DNA of 64,000 nucleotides, taken from Nemesobacter sp965204665 (lineage in GTDB: Bacteria; Desulfobacterota_D; UBA1144; Nemesobacterales; Nemesobacteraceae). The stretch is taken from the NCBI GenBank assembly GCA_965204665.1, contig OZ242002.1, positions 1,302,001 through 1,366,000 on the forward strand, in the 5' to 3' direction. Position numbers and translations under genes: made by a program. Shown here one piece after another: positions 7,762 through 17,016 of this stretch; positions within the stretch are counted from its first letter, which is position 1, and every line of letters begins with the position of its first letter. The notes under the pieces were generated by a model. That model was not told where the DNA came from and made no database searches. It saw only the letters and a program-made list of their open reading frames with translations.

Positions 7762-9453
7762 CTACACCGTGTCGGTTATAGCCCCGCGGGATGCCGAGGA
7801 AACAAGTCTTGAGTATTTAGCGAGCACTCCGTTTTTTTCCTTTACAGGCGGTTTTTTCCACGCCCGCCTTCTTTTTTCAATCTCTTTTTCCTCTACGTTA
7901 AGCGTTATTTTTTTCGCTGTAGCGTCGATCGTTATCTCGTCTCCGTTTTTTATAAGCGCGAGGGTTCCCCCCGATGCTGCCTCCGGGGTTATATGTCCGA
8001 CGACAAACCCGTGGGTTCCTCCTGAAAAACGTCCATCCGTTATAAGCGCTACGTCACCTCCGAGACCCTTGCCCATCACGGCGGCTGTGGGCGCGAGCAT
8101 CTCTCTCATGCCCGGACCGCCCTTAGGTCCCTCATATCTGACCACGATCACATGACCTTTTTTCACTTTACCGCTCAGAATCGCCTTGAGACTCTGTTCC
8201 TCGGAATTAAAAACTACGGCCTTTCCGGTAAAAGATGTTCCCTCCTTACCGGTTATCTTGGCCACTGCTCCCTCGGAAGCTATGTTTCCCTTGAGAATCA
8301 CAATGTGAGAAGATTTCTTTATGGGCTTTTTTACCGGCCAGACAATTTTCTGGCCTTTCGGGTATCTTTTCACCCCTTTCAGGTTCTGTTTCATCGTTTT
8401 TCCGGTCACAGTCATGCAGTCTCCGTGAAGAAGTCCTTCGTCGAGCAGAATCTTCAGTAGCGGAGTGATTCCCCCGATCTTGCAGAAATCCGACATCATG
8501 TATTTTCCACTGGGTCTTAGATCAGTGATTACGGGAACTTTTTTTCCTATCCTGTTAAAGTCGTCTATTGAGAGTTTAACCTTGGCGGCATTCGCCATTG
8601 CGAGCAGATGTAGAACGGAGTTTGTGGAACCTCCGAGAGCTGCAACCACGGTGATGGCGTTTTCAAAAGCTTTTTTCGTCATTATGTCTCTCGGCGTTAT
8701 CTCCTCTCTGAGCAGATTCACTGTTGCCGCGCCGGCGTTTTTGCAGTCTTCGATTTTGTCTTTTGACACGGCCGCCTGCGCGGAACTGTTCGGAAGGCTC
8801 ATACCCATAGCCTCTATGGCGGAAGCCATGGTGTTCGCCGTATACATTCCGCCGCATGATCCGGGTCCCGGTATGGCGCGGGATTCGATTTCCCTGAGTT
8901 GGGAATCGTTGATGTCGTTATTCGAGTGTGCGCCCACAGCTTCGAATACCGACACCACATCTATATCGGTTCCGTTATAGTTGCCGGGAAGTATAGTTCC
9001 TCCGTACACGAAAACAGAAGGTCTGTTGAGTCTCGCCATGGCCATCAGACACCCCGGCATATTCTTGTCGCATCCCCCTATTGCAACCATGCCGTCAAAT
9101 CCTTCCGCCGCAGCTACAGTCTCTATTGAATCGGCGATCACCTCTCTTGATACAAGCGAATATCTCATGCCGGGAGTTCCCATTGATATTCCGTCGGATA
9201 CCGTGATGGTGTTGAAAATTACGGATTTGCCTCCGGCCCTGTCGGTTCCCTCCGCTCCGTACTTCGCCAGCTGGTCTATATGCATGTTGCACGGCGTGAC
9301 CATACTCCAAGTTGAGGCTATCCCAACAACGGGTTTTCCGAAATCACCGTCCGTAAAGCCTACTGCTCTCAGCATAGAGCGGCTGGGTGCCCGGTGGGCT
9401 CCTTCCACATAGATGGAAGAGTATTTTCTGGATGTTTTCTTTTTCGTTACCAA
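7762..9453 (-). CDS. ilvD: Dihydroxy-acid dehydratase
   Basis: 563 residues. Dehydrates 2,3-dihydroxy-3-methyl acids to the 2-keto precursors of valine, leucine and isoleucine. The three iron-sulfur cysteines are in MVTPCNMHID, GGCDKNMPGC and GPGSCGGMYTANTM; the C-terminal signature DGRFSGGTHGFVVGHITPEA is intact. The start is a TTG at 9453, 9 bases behind AAAGGAGG; the ATG at 9464 in another frame is not used. Likely co-transcribed with coaBC, which follows after 9 bases. Confidence 0.96.
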   Translation of the reverse strand: MVTKKKTSRKYSSIYVEGAHRAPSRSMLRAVGFTDGDFGKPVVGIASTWSMVTPCNMHIDQLAKYGAEGTDRAGGKSVIFNTITVSDGISMGTPGMRYSLVSREVIADSIETVAAAEGFDGMVAIGGCDKNMPGCLMAMARLNRPSVFVYGGTILPGNYNGTDIDVVSVFEAVGAHSNNDINDSQLREIESRAIPGPGSCGGMYTANTMASAIEAMGMSLPNSSAQAAVSKDKIEDCKNAGAATVNLLREEITPRDIMTKKAFENAITVVAALGGSTNSVLHLLAMANAAKVKLSIDDFNRIGKKVPVITDLRPSGKYMMSDFCKIGGITPLLKILLDEGLLHGDCMTVTGKTMKQNLKGVKRYPKGQKIVWPVKKPIKKSSHIVILKGNIASEGAVAKITGKEGTSFTGKAVVFNSEEQSLKAILSGKVKKGHVIVVRYEGPKGGPGMREMLAPTAAVMGKGLGGDVALITDGRFSGGTHGFVVGHITPEAASGGTLALIKNGDEITIDATAKKITLNVEEKEIEKRRRAWKKPPVKEKNGVLAKYSRLVSSASRGAITDTV

Positions 9454-9577
9454 ATGAACATTCCTCCTTTAATATGAATCGCGCGGTTCTTTGAACAGGT
9501 TCCGTTTCTGGGAAAATTGTAACTTAAAAACCCTTTCAGTGCGATATGAACGAAGGGACAGGCGGATTCAGTGGCAA

Positions 9578-9780
9578 CCGTTCGGTCAAGGCGTGGATGA
9601 CGTTTTCACAGCCGGATGTCCTTTTCGGGTTTGCCCGATTGACTGAACCGGCTGCAGCATCCGAGTCCCTGCGTGGTTCCGACATGTATCCATCCCGAGT
9701 CAAGGTGGACGGTGCCCGCGCAGGTCGGAATCTCGACAAGTGTTTCTATCGGCACTGGTGTGATTTCCGCAGGGCAAATG
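9578..9780 (-). pseudogene. C-terminal piece of a DUF4338 (DruA-like) gene
   Basis: Translating the minus strand gives PIETLVEIPTCAGTV, then GWIHVGTTQGLG and SGKPEKDIRL followed by a stop. This is the conserved C-terminal block of DUF4338 proteins (ETFVE...GT.YRAANW..VG.TQGRGK.DRH...KDI). Only about 55 codons survive, and the block ends in a conserved tail TTCGGTCAAGGCGTGG (plus-strand view, 9580-9595) also seen near 30358 and 33155. A dead fragment. The plus-strand open frame over it (9546-9938) is a shadow. Confidence 0.65.
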
Positions 9781-9875
9781 AGACATTGCGCTTACGGGAA
9801 TACGGTATTCTCCATCACAATATAAAAGGTATCGGGGAAATTCATCGGTCGGACTTCGTATCTACTCACTGCAGA

Positions 9876-9910
9876 AAACCCGGGTTCCGATCTTTCGAAG
9901 CCCGGGTTCA
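9876..9910 (-). terminator. Rho-independent terminator of RTX lipoprotein gene 1
   Basis: The minus strand reads GAACCCGGGCTTC, a 9-base loop, GGAACCCGGGTTTTC: a GC-rich hairpin with a short T run, 80 bases after the stop. Same layout as terminators after the other two RTX genes. Confidence 0.75.
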
Positions 9911-9989
9911 TCTGAAAAAACAAACAGAATCCACCTGATATCAAGGTTGTTCCTTCTGCGGAAACAACTTCACCGAAAAGACAGTGAAC

Positions 9990-11480
9990 TCAGTCTACAA
10001 ACTCATACTTGTTCTGACTGATGATGTTTCCCGCCTTGTCGTTGTCCGCCGTGCTGCCTATCTGAACAACTTCAGTTCCTCCCACGGAAATCTTGCCGGC
10101 AGCGTTGGTCAACGCTCCGGCCCCAGCCGCGAAGCCCCTGAACTGAATCCTGTCGTCCGCCAATGTGAAGTCCGTAATGATGTCCACACCGCCGTCGGCT
10201 TTTCTGATGAGGAAAGTGTCGTTTCCGGCTCCGCCGGTAAGGTTGTCGGCGCCTTCTTCACCTATGAGAACATCATTCCCTGCTCCTCCGTCAAGAGTGT
10301 CGGTACCTTTACCGCCTCTGAGGGTGTCGTTCCCTCCTCTGCCTTCAAGAGTGTCGTCGGCGTTTCCTCCTCTGAGAGTATTCGCCTTGCCGTCCCCTTT
10401 AAAAGTAACGGCGGTAGTACGAGGACCGAACCTTGACACAGCAGTAAGGTTCTCGAAGTTGGAAGCAAAACTGGGAGGATTCGCAAGATCGAAGGTACTA
10501 AGCGCGTTACTGCCCCATGAAGCGGCAGTACTCCCACCAGCAATGAGATATGTACCTCCATACACTACAAGGGTATCATTTCCCGGCCCGCCATCTGTTG
10601 TACCTGCTCCGGCGTTCCCGGTGGGTGGAGAGGGGTCGATTGTGTCATCTCCGGCTCCACCCTTTATAGTGTCGATACCGAACCATCCATCTATAATATT
10701 GTCTTTATCGTCTCCGATAATAGTGTCGTTACCGATACCGCCGACAACATCCTCAATACCCGTAATTTTATCACTCCCATATGTAGCATGCGTCGAAGAG
10801 CCTAGGCTGAGGTCTACAGTATGACCCGCTGTAATGAAACTTGTGGGTGGGCGACTGGTGGTCCCGGGTGCAAGAGGAGGAGCAAAAACCAGCCTGTCAT
10901 GGTCTCCGGCACCACCGATAAACGTATCGTCACCCGGGTCGGTAATGAGAAATTCATCATTACCGGGTCCGCCGTAGATCGTATCATTACCGGGTCCGCC
11001 GTAGAAAAACCCCCTCCCCTTTCCACCGTAGAGAGTGTCATTTCCGTCTCCACCCCGGAAATGGTCGTTCCCGTCTTCGCCGTAGAGAGTGTCATCGCCG
11101 TTCTCACCGTAGAGCAGATCATTACCTCCTCCGCCGTAAACAGTATCATCACCATCACCGGCTTTAATGTCGTTGATGTATTGATTTCCGCAGATGACAT
11201 CGTCATCCGCAGTTCCCGTGACATCATCGGAGACACCGGGAAGCGCATTTATACCGTTGCTGACGTCGCATCTGGGATCACCGAAGGACTTTCCCGGATC
11301 TCCCTGCAGACCCGTCGCTCCCGGTGCTCCCGAGTCTCCTTTATCTCCCTTATCCCCCTTATCTCCTTTCGCCCCGTCTTTCCCTGCCGGTCCCGCAGGC
11401 CCCATGTCTCCTTCACAGGCGGCAAAGAAAACCGCTCCGCCGAGCAGAAACAACAAAACTAAGAAATTACGTAATTTCAT
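9990..11480 (-). CDS. Collagen-like/RTX-repeat surface lipoprotein 1
   Basis: About 496 residues from the ATG at 11480, behind AAGGAGGTTG. Residues 1-21 form a lipoprotein signal (MKLRNFLVLLFLLGG...) with lipobox FAAC, so the mature protein would be lipid-anchored. Residues ~24-60 are collagen-type G-x-y triplets (GPAGPAGKDGAKGDKGDKG). From about residue 75 to near the end follow glycine/aspartate nonapeptides of the RTX type (GGxGNDTLYG), which bind calcium and form beta rolls; the C terminus (DIITDFTLADDRIQFRG) resembles the serralysin-type end. Classical RTX proteins use type I secretion without an N-terminal signal, so this topology is odd. Function unknown; adhesion or calcium-dependent surface layer is a guess. 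Paralogues at 30571 and 47792. Confidence 0.88.
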   Translation of the reverse strand: MKLRNFLVLLFLLGGAVFFAACEGDMGPAGPAGKDGAKGDKGDKGDKGDSGAPGATGLQGDPGKSFGDPRCDVSNGINALPGVSDDVTGTADDDVICGNQYINDIKAGDGDDTVYGGGGNDLLYGENGDDTLYGEDGNDHFRGGDGNDTLYGGKGRGFFYGGPGNDTIYGGPGNDEFLITDPGDDTFIGGAGDHDRLVFAPPLAPGTTSRPPTSFITAGHTVDLSLGSSTHATYGSDKITGIEDVVGGIGNDTIIGDDKDNIIDGWFGIDTIKGGAGDDTIDPSPPTGNAGAGTTDGGPGNDTLVVYGGTYLIAGGSTAASWGSNALSTFDLANPPSFASNFENLTAVSRFGPRTTAVTFKGDGKANTLRGGNADDTLEGRGGNDTLRGGKGTDTLDGGAGNDVLIGEEGADNLTGGAGNDTFLIRKADGGVDIITDFTLADDRIQFRGFAAGAGALTNAAGKISVGGTEVVQIGSTADNDKAGNIISQNKYEFVD

Positions 11481-11520
11481 AATACAACCTCCTTTGATAA
11501 GATGTTTTTTATTAATAAGC

Positions 11521-11541
11521 AAAGTCTTGTCATAAGACTTT
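11521..11541 (-). repeat. Inverted repeat in the leader of RTX lipoprotein gene 1
   Basis: Perfect 8-base arms AAAGTCTT and AAGACTTT with a 5-base loop, between the promoter and the ribosome binding site. It could be an operator or leader hairpin. Not found in the other two copies. Confidence 0.5.
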
Positions 11542-11556
11542 TATTTTATGGATTTG

Positions 11557-11583
11557 ATTCTACCCCCCCCCTAACTAAGTCAA
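11557..11583 (-). promoter_or_regulatory. Promoter with a poly-G spacer (candidate phase-variable switch), RTX gene 1
   Basis: Minus strand: TTGACT (11578-11583), 15-base spacer TAGTTA plus nine G (11563-11571), TAGAAT (11557-11562), then ~77 bases to the ATG. Slippage of the G tract would change the spacer from 15 toward the optimal 17 bases. The same arrangement precedes RTX gene 2. Confidence 0.7.
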
Positions 11584-11699
11584 GGACAGATGCCTGACCA
11601 CATATCTGACCGAGTTGAGAATCAGACTTGATTTCGGATGTTCTTGAGCGTGGAGGTGAGTTTTCGGCCGGACGGTCAAAACAACTCGCCCATTAAACT

Positions 11700-12271
11700 T
11701 CAAAAACAGGTGGATTTTTCTGGAAGTTCAGGAGACCCGTAATCCTCTGCCGGAGACGGCGGAATATCCGCAGCGGGTCGACTACGAGTACGAGCGGGCC
11801 GGCACGGCGACGCTGTTTCTGTTCTGCGAACCGCCGGCGGGTTGGAGAGCGGTGAATGTCCGCCCGAGACGTACGAAGCGGGACCGGGCGCAGGAGGTGG
11901 CGGACCTGCTGGAAGGTCGCTATGCGGATTGTGAGAGGATAACGTCGGTGCCGGACAACCTCAACACGCACAAGCCGGGGGCGTTCTACGAGACCTTCAG
12001 TCCGGAGAGGGCGGAACGATTGATGAGGCGCATCAAGTTCTGTTATACGCCGAAGCACGGCAGTCGGCTGAATACGGCCGAGTGTGAATTAAGTTGTATG
12101 ACACGGCAGTGCCTGCAGGAGCGGCGTATCGGGGATTCGGAAGAATTGAGGAAAGAGGTGACTGCGTGGTTCACGAGCGTGAATGCGGGTCAGCGCGGTG
12201 TGAGCCGGCATATGACAGTCGCTGATGCCCGTTGTAAACTCAAGTACATCTATCCGAAAAACGTTGTATGA
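11700..12271 (+). pseudogene. IS630-family transposase, N-terminally truncated
   Basis: The plus strand is open from about 11720 to the stop at 12269-12271 and encodes the C-terminal half of an IS630/DDE_3 transposase: ETRNPLPETAEYPQRVDYEY, then VPDNLNTHKPGAFYE with the second catalytic aspartate, then YTPKHGSRLNTAECELS with the final acidic residue, and DARCKLKYIYP at the end. The N-terminal helix-turn-helix half and the first catalytic aspartate are missing, and no start codon with a binding site is apparent. It lies just upstream of RTX lipoprotein gene 1. An inactive remnant. Confidence 0.85.
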
Positions 12272-12361
12272 CGGAGCACTGGTTTTCCCTTGTCCGTAAT
12301 TTTACGGATCAGAAAACGAACAGATGTTTTCCGGCCCTTCATAATGTAAATCCGTCAGTCT

Positions 12362-13891
12362 CTACTCATCTATTCTTGAAAACAGGTTTCTTCCTTTGCT
12401 TACTCTTGTCCCCGCCTGCATGCATCCCCACTCCCTTTCATCGGTGTTGATGTCCGACAGGACTCCGATTCTTCTCCGGATCTCCAAGGATGTTTCGGGA
12501 AGAAAGGGGTAGATGAGAATAGAAGTTGCCCTTATGCTCTCAGTTAAGGCCCACAGTACGGTTCTCAGCCGTGCGTGCTGGTCATCCCGCTTTGCAAGTG
12601 TCCAGGGAGACTCGCTGTCGACATATCTGTTAACGAAAGCTATAAACTCCCATATGCGGGAAAGGGCCTTGTTGAAGGCGAGTTCATCCAGTTCTGAAGA
12701 TACCCAACTTGCCGTTTTCCCGTAAAACTCCTTTATTTCCTCTTCACGGCTAGTGAGTTCCGACGGTTCCGGAACTACTCCTCCGAAGTACTTCTCCACC
12801 ATTCCGAGTGATCTGCTTACAAGGTTGCCGAGCCCGTTCACCAGTTCTCCGTTCACCCTGCCTATGAGCGATTTTCTGGAGTAGTCTCCGTCCTGTCCGA
12901 AAGGAATTTCCCGGAGAAGGAAATAACGAAACACCTCCGAACCAAACTCCTCCACCACCTGATAAGGGTCCACTACGTTTCCAAGCGACTTCGACATCTT
13001 CTCACCCTCCACCGTCCACCATCCGTGAGCGAAAACGGTTTTCGGAAGAGGTAGCCCCGCCGACATCAGAAATGCGGGCCAGTAGACTGCATGAAACCTC
13101 AGTATGTCTTTTCCGACCAGATGTATGTCCGCCGGCCAGAATTTGTCGAAATTCTCTGATTTTTCCGGAAAGCCCAGAGACGTGAGATAATTTGTGAGGG
13201 CATCGAACCAGACATATATAATATGTACGGGAGCCCCCGGGGCGGGAATTCCCCACGAGAAGTTCGTTCTGCTTACGCTTAGGTCTCTGAGACCTCCTTC
13301 AACGAAACTTATCACTTCATTCCTTCGATAATCGGGTTTTATGAATTCGGGGTGTTCGCGATAATGGCGGAGCAGCGGCTCCTGGTATCTCGAAAGTCGG
13401 AAGAAGAAGCTTTGCTCCTTTATTTTTTCAAGTTTCGGGCGGTTCGCCTCCGGAAGTTTCATGATTTCATCAAGTTGGGTGTCGGTTAGAAACAGCTCGT
13501 TTCTTACGTCGTACCATCCCTCGTACTCATCGAGATATATGTCTTCGTTCTTCTCGACGAGTCTCCATATCTCGGAGACCGCCTTATAATGGCGGGGTTC
13601 GGTGGTTCTTATAAAATCGGTGTTTGAGATGCCGAGAAGTTTCCAGAGATCAATAAATTTACTGAATACTCTGTTGGCAAGATGTATCGGGGTTTCCCCG
13701 GTTGCTTTTGCCGTTTGTTCTATTTTGCGACCGTGCTCGTCTGTCCCCGTAAGGAAGTATACGTCATATCCGGCGGCCGCTTTGTACCTTGCGACCGTGT
13801 CTGCGGCTATTGTTGTATAAGCATGCCCTATGTGCGGCACATCGTTCACGTAATATATGGGCGTTGTTACGTAGAATTTATTTTTTCTCAT
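12362..13891 (-). CDS. metG: Methionyl-tRNA synthetase
   Basis: 509 residues. Charges tRNA-Met. The class I signature is HIGH in VPHIGHAYTT near residue 19 and KMSKS in GEKMSKSLGNVV. The connective peptide region reads YEGWYDVRNELFLTD: the cysteines that form the zinc knuckle in E. coli-type enzymes are gone, as in other zinc-free MetG forms. There is no C-terminal tRNA-binding (EMAP-like) extension. Transcribed in the same direction as the ATPase-PIN-ligase genes, but separated from them by 570 bases. Confidence 0.96.
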   Translation of the reverse strand: MRKNKFYVTTPIYYVNDVPHIGHAYTTIAADTVARYKAAAGYDVYFLTGTDEHGRKIEQTAKATGETPIHLANRVFSKFIDLWKLLGISNTDFIRTTEPRHYKAVSEIWRLVEKNEDIYLDEYEGWYDVRNELFLTDTQLDEIMKLPEANRPKLEKIKEQSFFFRLSRYQEPLLRHYREHPEFIKPDYRRNEVISFVEGGLRDLSVSRTNFSWGIPAPGAPVHIIYVWFDALTNYLTSLGFPEKSENFDKFWPADIHLVGKDILRFHAVYWPAFLMSAGLPLPKTVFAHGWWTVEGEKMSKSLGNVVDPYQVVEEFGSEVFRYFLLREIPFGQDGDYSRKSLIGRVNGELVNGLGNLVSRSLGMVEKYFGGVVPEPSELTSREEEIKEFYGKTASWVSSELDELAFNKALSRIWEFIAFVNRYVDSESPWTLAKRDDQHARLRTVLWALTESIRATSILIYPFLPETSLEIRRRIGVLSDINTDEREWGCMQAGTRVSKGRNLFSRIDE

Positions 13892-14461
13892 GTGTGCATA
13901 TCCGCCGTGGAAAGTATACGGAATGCAGGTTATTAAAACACAATAAGAGTCATATTCAAACTGAACCTCTGCTTGCGCCGGATCCGACTATGGTTTATCT
14001 CTGCCGATATTTCTGTTGATTTTTCGGTTTTGACTGTCCCTGAACGAGAATTGTTCTGTAATCGACCTCGACTTGCGTTTCGTACCGCGAACAATAAGGT
14101 TTTGTTTCAGCCGTTCTTGATCCTCCGTAGATTGATTTTCCGCGCAGACCGTAGTATGAGAGGCTGGAGACGAGCGGTTGTCCAGAGATGAAAATGCCGG
14201 TGTATCCGATGTGGAACTTAAGAGCATTGCTCTGTTTGACCGCCTGGATGACGGCACACCCGAGACCCGATTCTCGGATACATGGTCCGGAGGCGGCGGG
14301 AAATTGAGAATTGTTTGTTGCCGAAAGCGTCATCACAACAGTTGACGGACGACTGCTTGACAGCGAAGTTATATTGTACTGACGCTACATGCAGTAGAGG
14401 GAAGCGTTCCGATTTACCTTCTCTCTACTGCGCAACAAAATTCCATCGGGATAATCGGCTG
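13892..14461. other. Intergenic stretch with one doubtful ORF
   Basis: 570 bases between metG and the RNA ligase gene. A minus-strand frame of 113 codons (13995-14336) includes YYGLRGKSIYGGSRTAETKP, which looks protein-like, but I recognise no family and see no convincing ribosome binding site. It may be a decayed gene trailing the ligase operon. No tRNA or terminator seen. Confidence 0.3.
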
Positions 14462-15118
14462 CTAAGCAAAGTCGCGGGTAAGTCTGCAGGGCTTCCAATT
14501 TTCCGTCCAGTGTTCGTCACTTTGTACATGTCCGTCGCGAACACTCTTGCAGATATTGATCGGAAATTCCGATTCGGAAAAGCCCGACGCCACTCGCATT
14601 ACAACGCCTTCCCGCTCGCCTCCGAGTACGGAAGGCTCAGCGTGAGCATGGTTCAAAAACGTCTGCGCTTCCTTGACCGATCTGAAGACTCCTCTGAACA
14701 GGACAGGAACTGTCGGGATTCCGTTCCGGTTCGCATAACTCTCCATATCGGCGAACGGGGCGAATGCTCCGGTCTTGTTCCCAAGAGCGAAGGCGTAGAA
14801 TGTTCGGTCCTCGGGAACCGGTCCGTACGCAATACTGTGCACACCATATATATCCTCTCCGTAGAGATAGATATCGAATCCGGTCACTTTCCAAGCATGG
14901 TGCTTTTTCACCATCGCCGTCCATTTCCCTTCAGATGGGGCGGACACGCTGCGTTCATAAACCCTGCCGTCATGCAGAAGAATGTTGCTGCCGTCTAATT
15001 TCTCGGTAACCACTACAGGTACACCCGCAAAATGAGACGGGTCGGGGTGGATTCTTTCATCCCGACCAATAGCCGGAGAGTGTGGCCAATACGGCGTTCT
15101 GGGATATTTACGGTTCAA
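14462..15118 (-). CDS. RNA ligase family protein (Rnl2-type nucleotidyltransferase)
   Basis: 218 residues. The covalent nucleotidyltransferase motifs are present in order: motif I EKLDGSN (the lysine that carries AMP, near residue 40), motif IV EGVVMR, and motif V NICKSVRDGH. The protein is only the catalytic domain, shorter than T4 RNA ligase 2, lacking the C-terminal domain. Members of this family seal nicked or broken RNA, though some act on DNA or have other roles. It follows the PIN-like gene after 38 bases and the ATPase gene before that, all on the minus strand, so the three are probably one operon. Repair of RNA cut by the PIN protein is an attractive but untested reading. Confidence 0.82.
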   Translation of the reverse strand: MNRKYPRTPYWPHSPAIGRDERIHPDPSHFAGVPVVVTEKLDGSNILLHDGRVYERSVSAPSEGKWTAMVKKHHAWKVTGFDIYLYGEDIYGVHSIAYGPVPEDRTFYAFALGNKTGAFAPFADMESYANRNGIPTVPVLFRGVFRSVKEAQTFLNHAHAEPSVLGGEREGVVMRVASGFSESEFPINICKSVRDGHVQSDEHWTENWKPCRLTRDFA

Positions 15119-15156
15119 ATCTGTTGTCCTCTGTATCCGCTCTAGCCCAAGTCATA

Positions 15157-15633
15157 TCATTTGCTTGCGTAGTGAGGACAAAGCTGGCTGATCTTCAAGC
15201 ACAGACGTTTCATTAAAGAATCTTGTTGCCGCCAGTCGCTGTCCGTCGCGTTCAGCACAACCGCATTCGCTTTCACTGCTACCGCAAGAAATTTCCGGTC
15301 GCTCGGGTCAAAGTTGTTTCGGGGCAACTCTTCAAAACTTCTCCGGTCATCCTCCGACGGAGTAATGACAACTCTCCGTACGCGGCCATTCGGCAAGTGT
15401 TGGTTATCCCATAGATATTTGAAAAACATGTCACCTACTCCCGGTTTGCCGGAGAGAGACAGGTGATTTCTATATTCTTCGATGATCAACCCTCTTTCAT
15501 CGACCGCTACAGTTTCTCTCTCGACCACTTCCTGCAATTTTTCCACGCAGCTCAGTTGACATTTAAAGTCAATATTTTCGTTGCCGCCGTTAGCCACGAC
15601 GGCAACATTGGTATCAACGACAAATACATTCAT
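15157..15633 (-). CDS. PIN-like domain protein
   Basis: 158 residues. VVDTNVAV at residues 5-12 matches the first acidic motif of PIN ribonucleases; FDPSDRKFLAVAV and LNATDSDW further on match the later acidic motifs. PIN domains are Mg-dependent RNases, common as toxins and in defence. The ATG at 15633 overlaps the last base of the upstream ATPase stop codon, showing tight translational coupling. No adjacent small antitoxin gene is visible. Likely effector partner of the ATPase; function inferred. Confidence 0.75.
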   Translation of the reverse strand: MNVFVVDTNVAVVANGGNENIDFKCQLSCVEKLQEVVERETVAVDERGLIIEEYRNHLSLSGKPGVGDMFFKYLWDNQHLPNGRVRRVVITPSEDDRRSFEELPRNNFDPSDRKFLAVAVKANAVVLNATDSDWRQQDSLMKRLCLKISQLCPHYASK

Positions 15634-17003
15634 CAGGAATGTCCTATTCTTCTTTTCAAAGAAGCTTTGGCTATAGCTGCTACTTCTCCCATTTCATCGC
15701 CGAAGAAATTCTTCGGCCAGTTCTCCACCTCTCCCCACTCATTGAGGGACAGATCGGAAATCTGCGCTTTATGTCCTCTAGTCGATACAAAATACAATTT
15801 GATGTTCTCCGGAGATTCCTTTCCCTCTGCCACCCTGCGCTGCAGGCGGCGCAACAGATATTCGCTATGGCTTTCCACGATGATTTGCACATCTCGGACA
15901 TTGGAAACTTCCAACATCAGATCTGCAAGTCCGCTCTGCACTGCAGGATGGAGATGTATCTCGGGTTGTTCCATCAGCACAGTGGAGCCTTCCGGGACAT
16001 AGTAAAGAAGTACCAACGCCGGCAGAACTTGCGATACGCCGAATCCAACATCGGTTAATGCGGTTTGCGGACTTGACCTGGATGTCTTCACGATTGCCCT
16101 GTACAGATTAGTTCCCTCGGAGATCTCCTCGATGCTGAATTCGTGAATAAGCCCCAGTTTTTTGAGCCAGTGTGCGATCACTTCCTGAAATGTTTTTTCT
16201 GGATAATATTTGATACGTTTCATTTCTTTATTGCGGGTAGCGGCGAGAATCGCTTCGACCGTGCGTTCACCTCGTTGTCCGACATCGCAGGGGCCGGAAC
16301 CGGCCCAATTATATTGTCGTTGCGGATATTCCCGCAGAGGACCGAGGTAGTAGATGGAGTCCATCAAATTTTCGTATTCCCACTCGAAAAGATTCAGAAA
16401 CTCGGCGTTCTGATAGTGAAAACGCATGTCCGGAAACAGGTGTGTCTTGATCGGGCGGGGAATAGTGTTTGCTTGACCTTTGTTGCGTACGAATTCAAAA
16501 TCGTCAGCAGTTGTCTTCAGGTCGAATTCATTATCCGACCTAGGCTTGGATTTCAACCGGAAATCCGCCCCGGCGAACCTGTAGGCTAACTCATATGTCC
16601 AAGGAAGGTCGTTCTTCATGCCGACCTGGCATCGAGTCTGAAGAGAGTTACCTTTCAGTTGAGGGATGGAAGGTCCGGTCTGCATGTTCATCTCTCTCAT
16701 CATGTCTGAGAGTTCGAGAGTATCGGATAACGACCAGTCAAGGAGCCAGCCGATCCGCTTTTTTTCATCATGAAGGTGCACTATATCACGAAAGGACCTG
16801 AGGCTTACTAAGTCGGAAGGACCTCCGAAATGGAGCACCAACCGGCGGTCTGTCGCATTCTTGGTCTGTTTAAGCAGGAGTAGAAATTGTAGAAGACTGC
16901 TCTTGCCCGCACTGTTTGTGCCGAAAAATCCGGTTACTTTTCCGAATCGTATGTCCGCTTCCTTCCACGCCTTGAAATTTGAGAGTTGCAGTTTGTTTAT
17001 CAT
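15633..17003 (-). CDS. AAA/SMC-like ATPase with DUF3696 C-terminus
   Basis: 456 residues. The N terminus LQLSNFKAWKEADIRFG leads into Walker A GTNSAGKSSLLQ (residues ~28-40). Walker B is TVLMEQPEIHLHPAVQSG, followed by an H-loop in IIVESHSEYLLRRLQRR and the DUF3696 tail. The layout is that of OLD/RecF-like ABC ATPases that sense or remodel nucleic acid and drive effector nucleases in several antiphage systems. The TOPRIM domain of true OLD proteins is absent; the nuclease role seems supplied by the overlapping PIN gene. First gene of a three-gene operon ending with an RNA ligase. Confidence 0.87.
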   Translation of the reverse strand: MINKLQLSNFKAWKEADIRFGKVTGFFGTNSAGKSSLLQFLLLLKQTKNATDRRLVLHFGGPSDLVSLRSFRDIVHLHDEKKRIGWLLDWSLSDTLELSDMMREMNMQTGPSIPQLKGNSLQTRCQVGMKNDLPWTYELAYRFAGADFRLKSKPRSDNEFDLKTTADDFEFVRNKGQANTIPRPIKTHLFPDMRFHYQNAEFLNLFEWEYENLMDSIYYLGPLREYPQRQYNWAGSGPCDVGQRGERTVEAILAATRNKEMKRIKYYPEKTFQEVIAHWLKKLGLIHEFSIEEISEGTNLYRAIVKTSRSSPQTALTDVGFGVSQVLPALVLLYYVPEGSTVLMEQPEIHLHPAVQSGLADLMLEVSNVRDVQIIVESHSEYLLRRLQRRVAEGKESPENIKLYFVSTRGHKAQISDLSLNEWGEVENWPKNFFGDEMGEVAAIAKASLKRRIGHS

Positions 17004-17016
17004 TCGATTTTCCTGA

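Noticed and set aside
9546..9938. 130-codon plus-strand frame with FGFARLTEP
   Set aside because: The opposite strand encodes a recognisable DUF4338 block; the plus frame has none.
10165..10824. Long proline/serine-rich plus-strand frame
   Set aside because: Shadow of the RTX repeats on the other strand.
14282..14998. 238-codon plus-strand frame
   Set aside because: Antisense to the RNA ligase, which has ordered ligase motifs.
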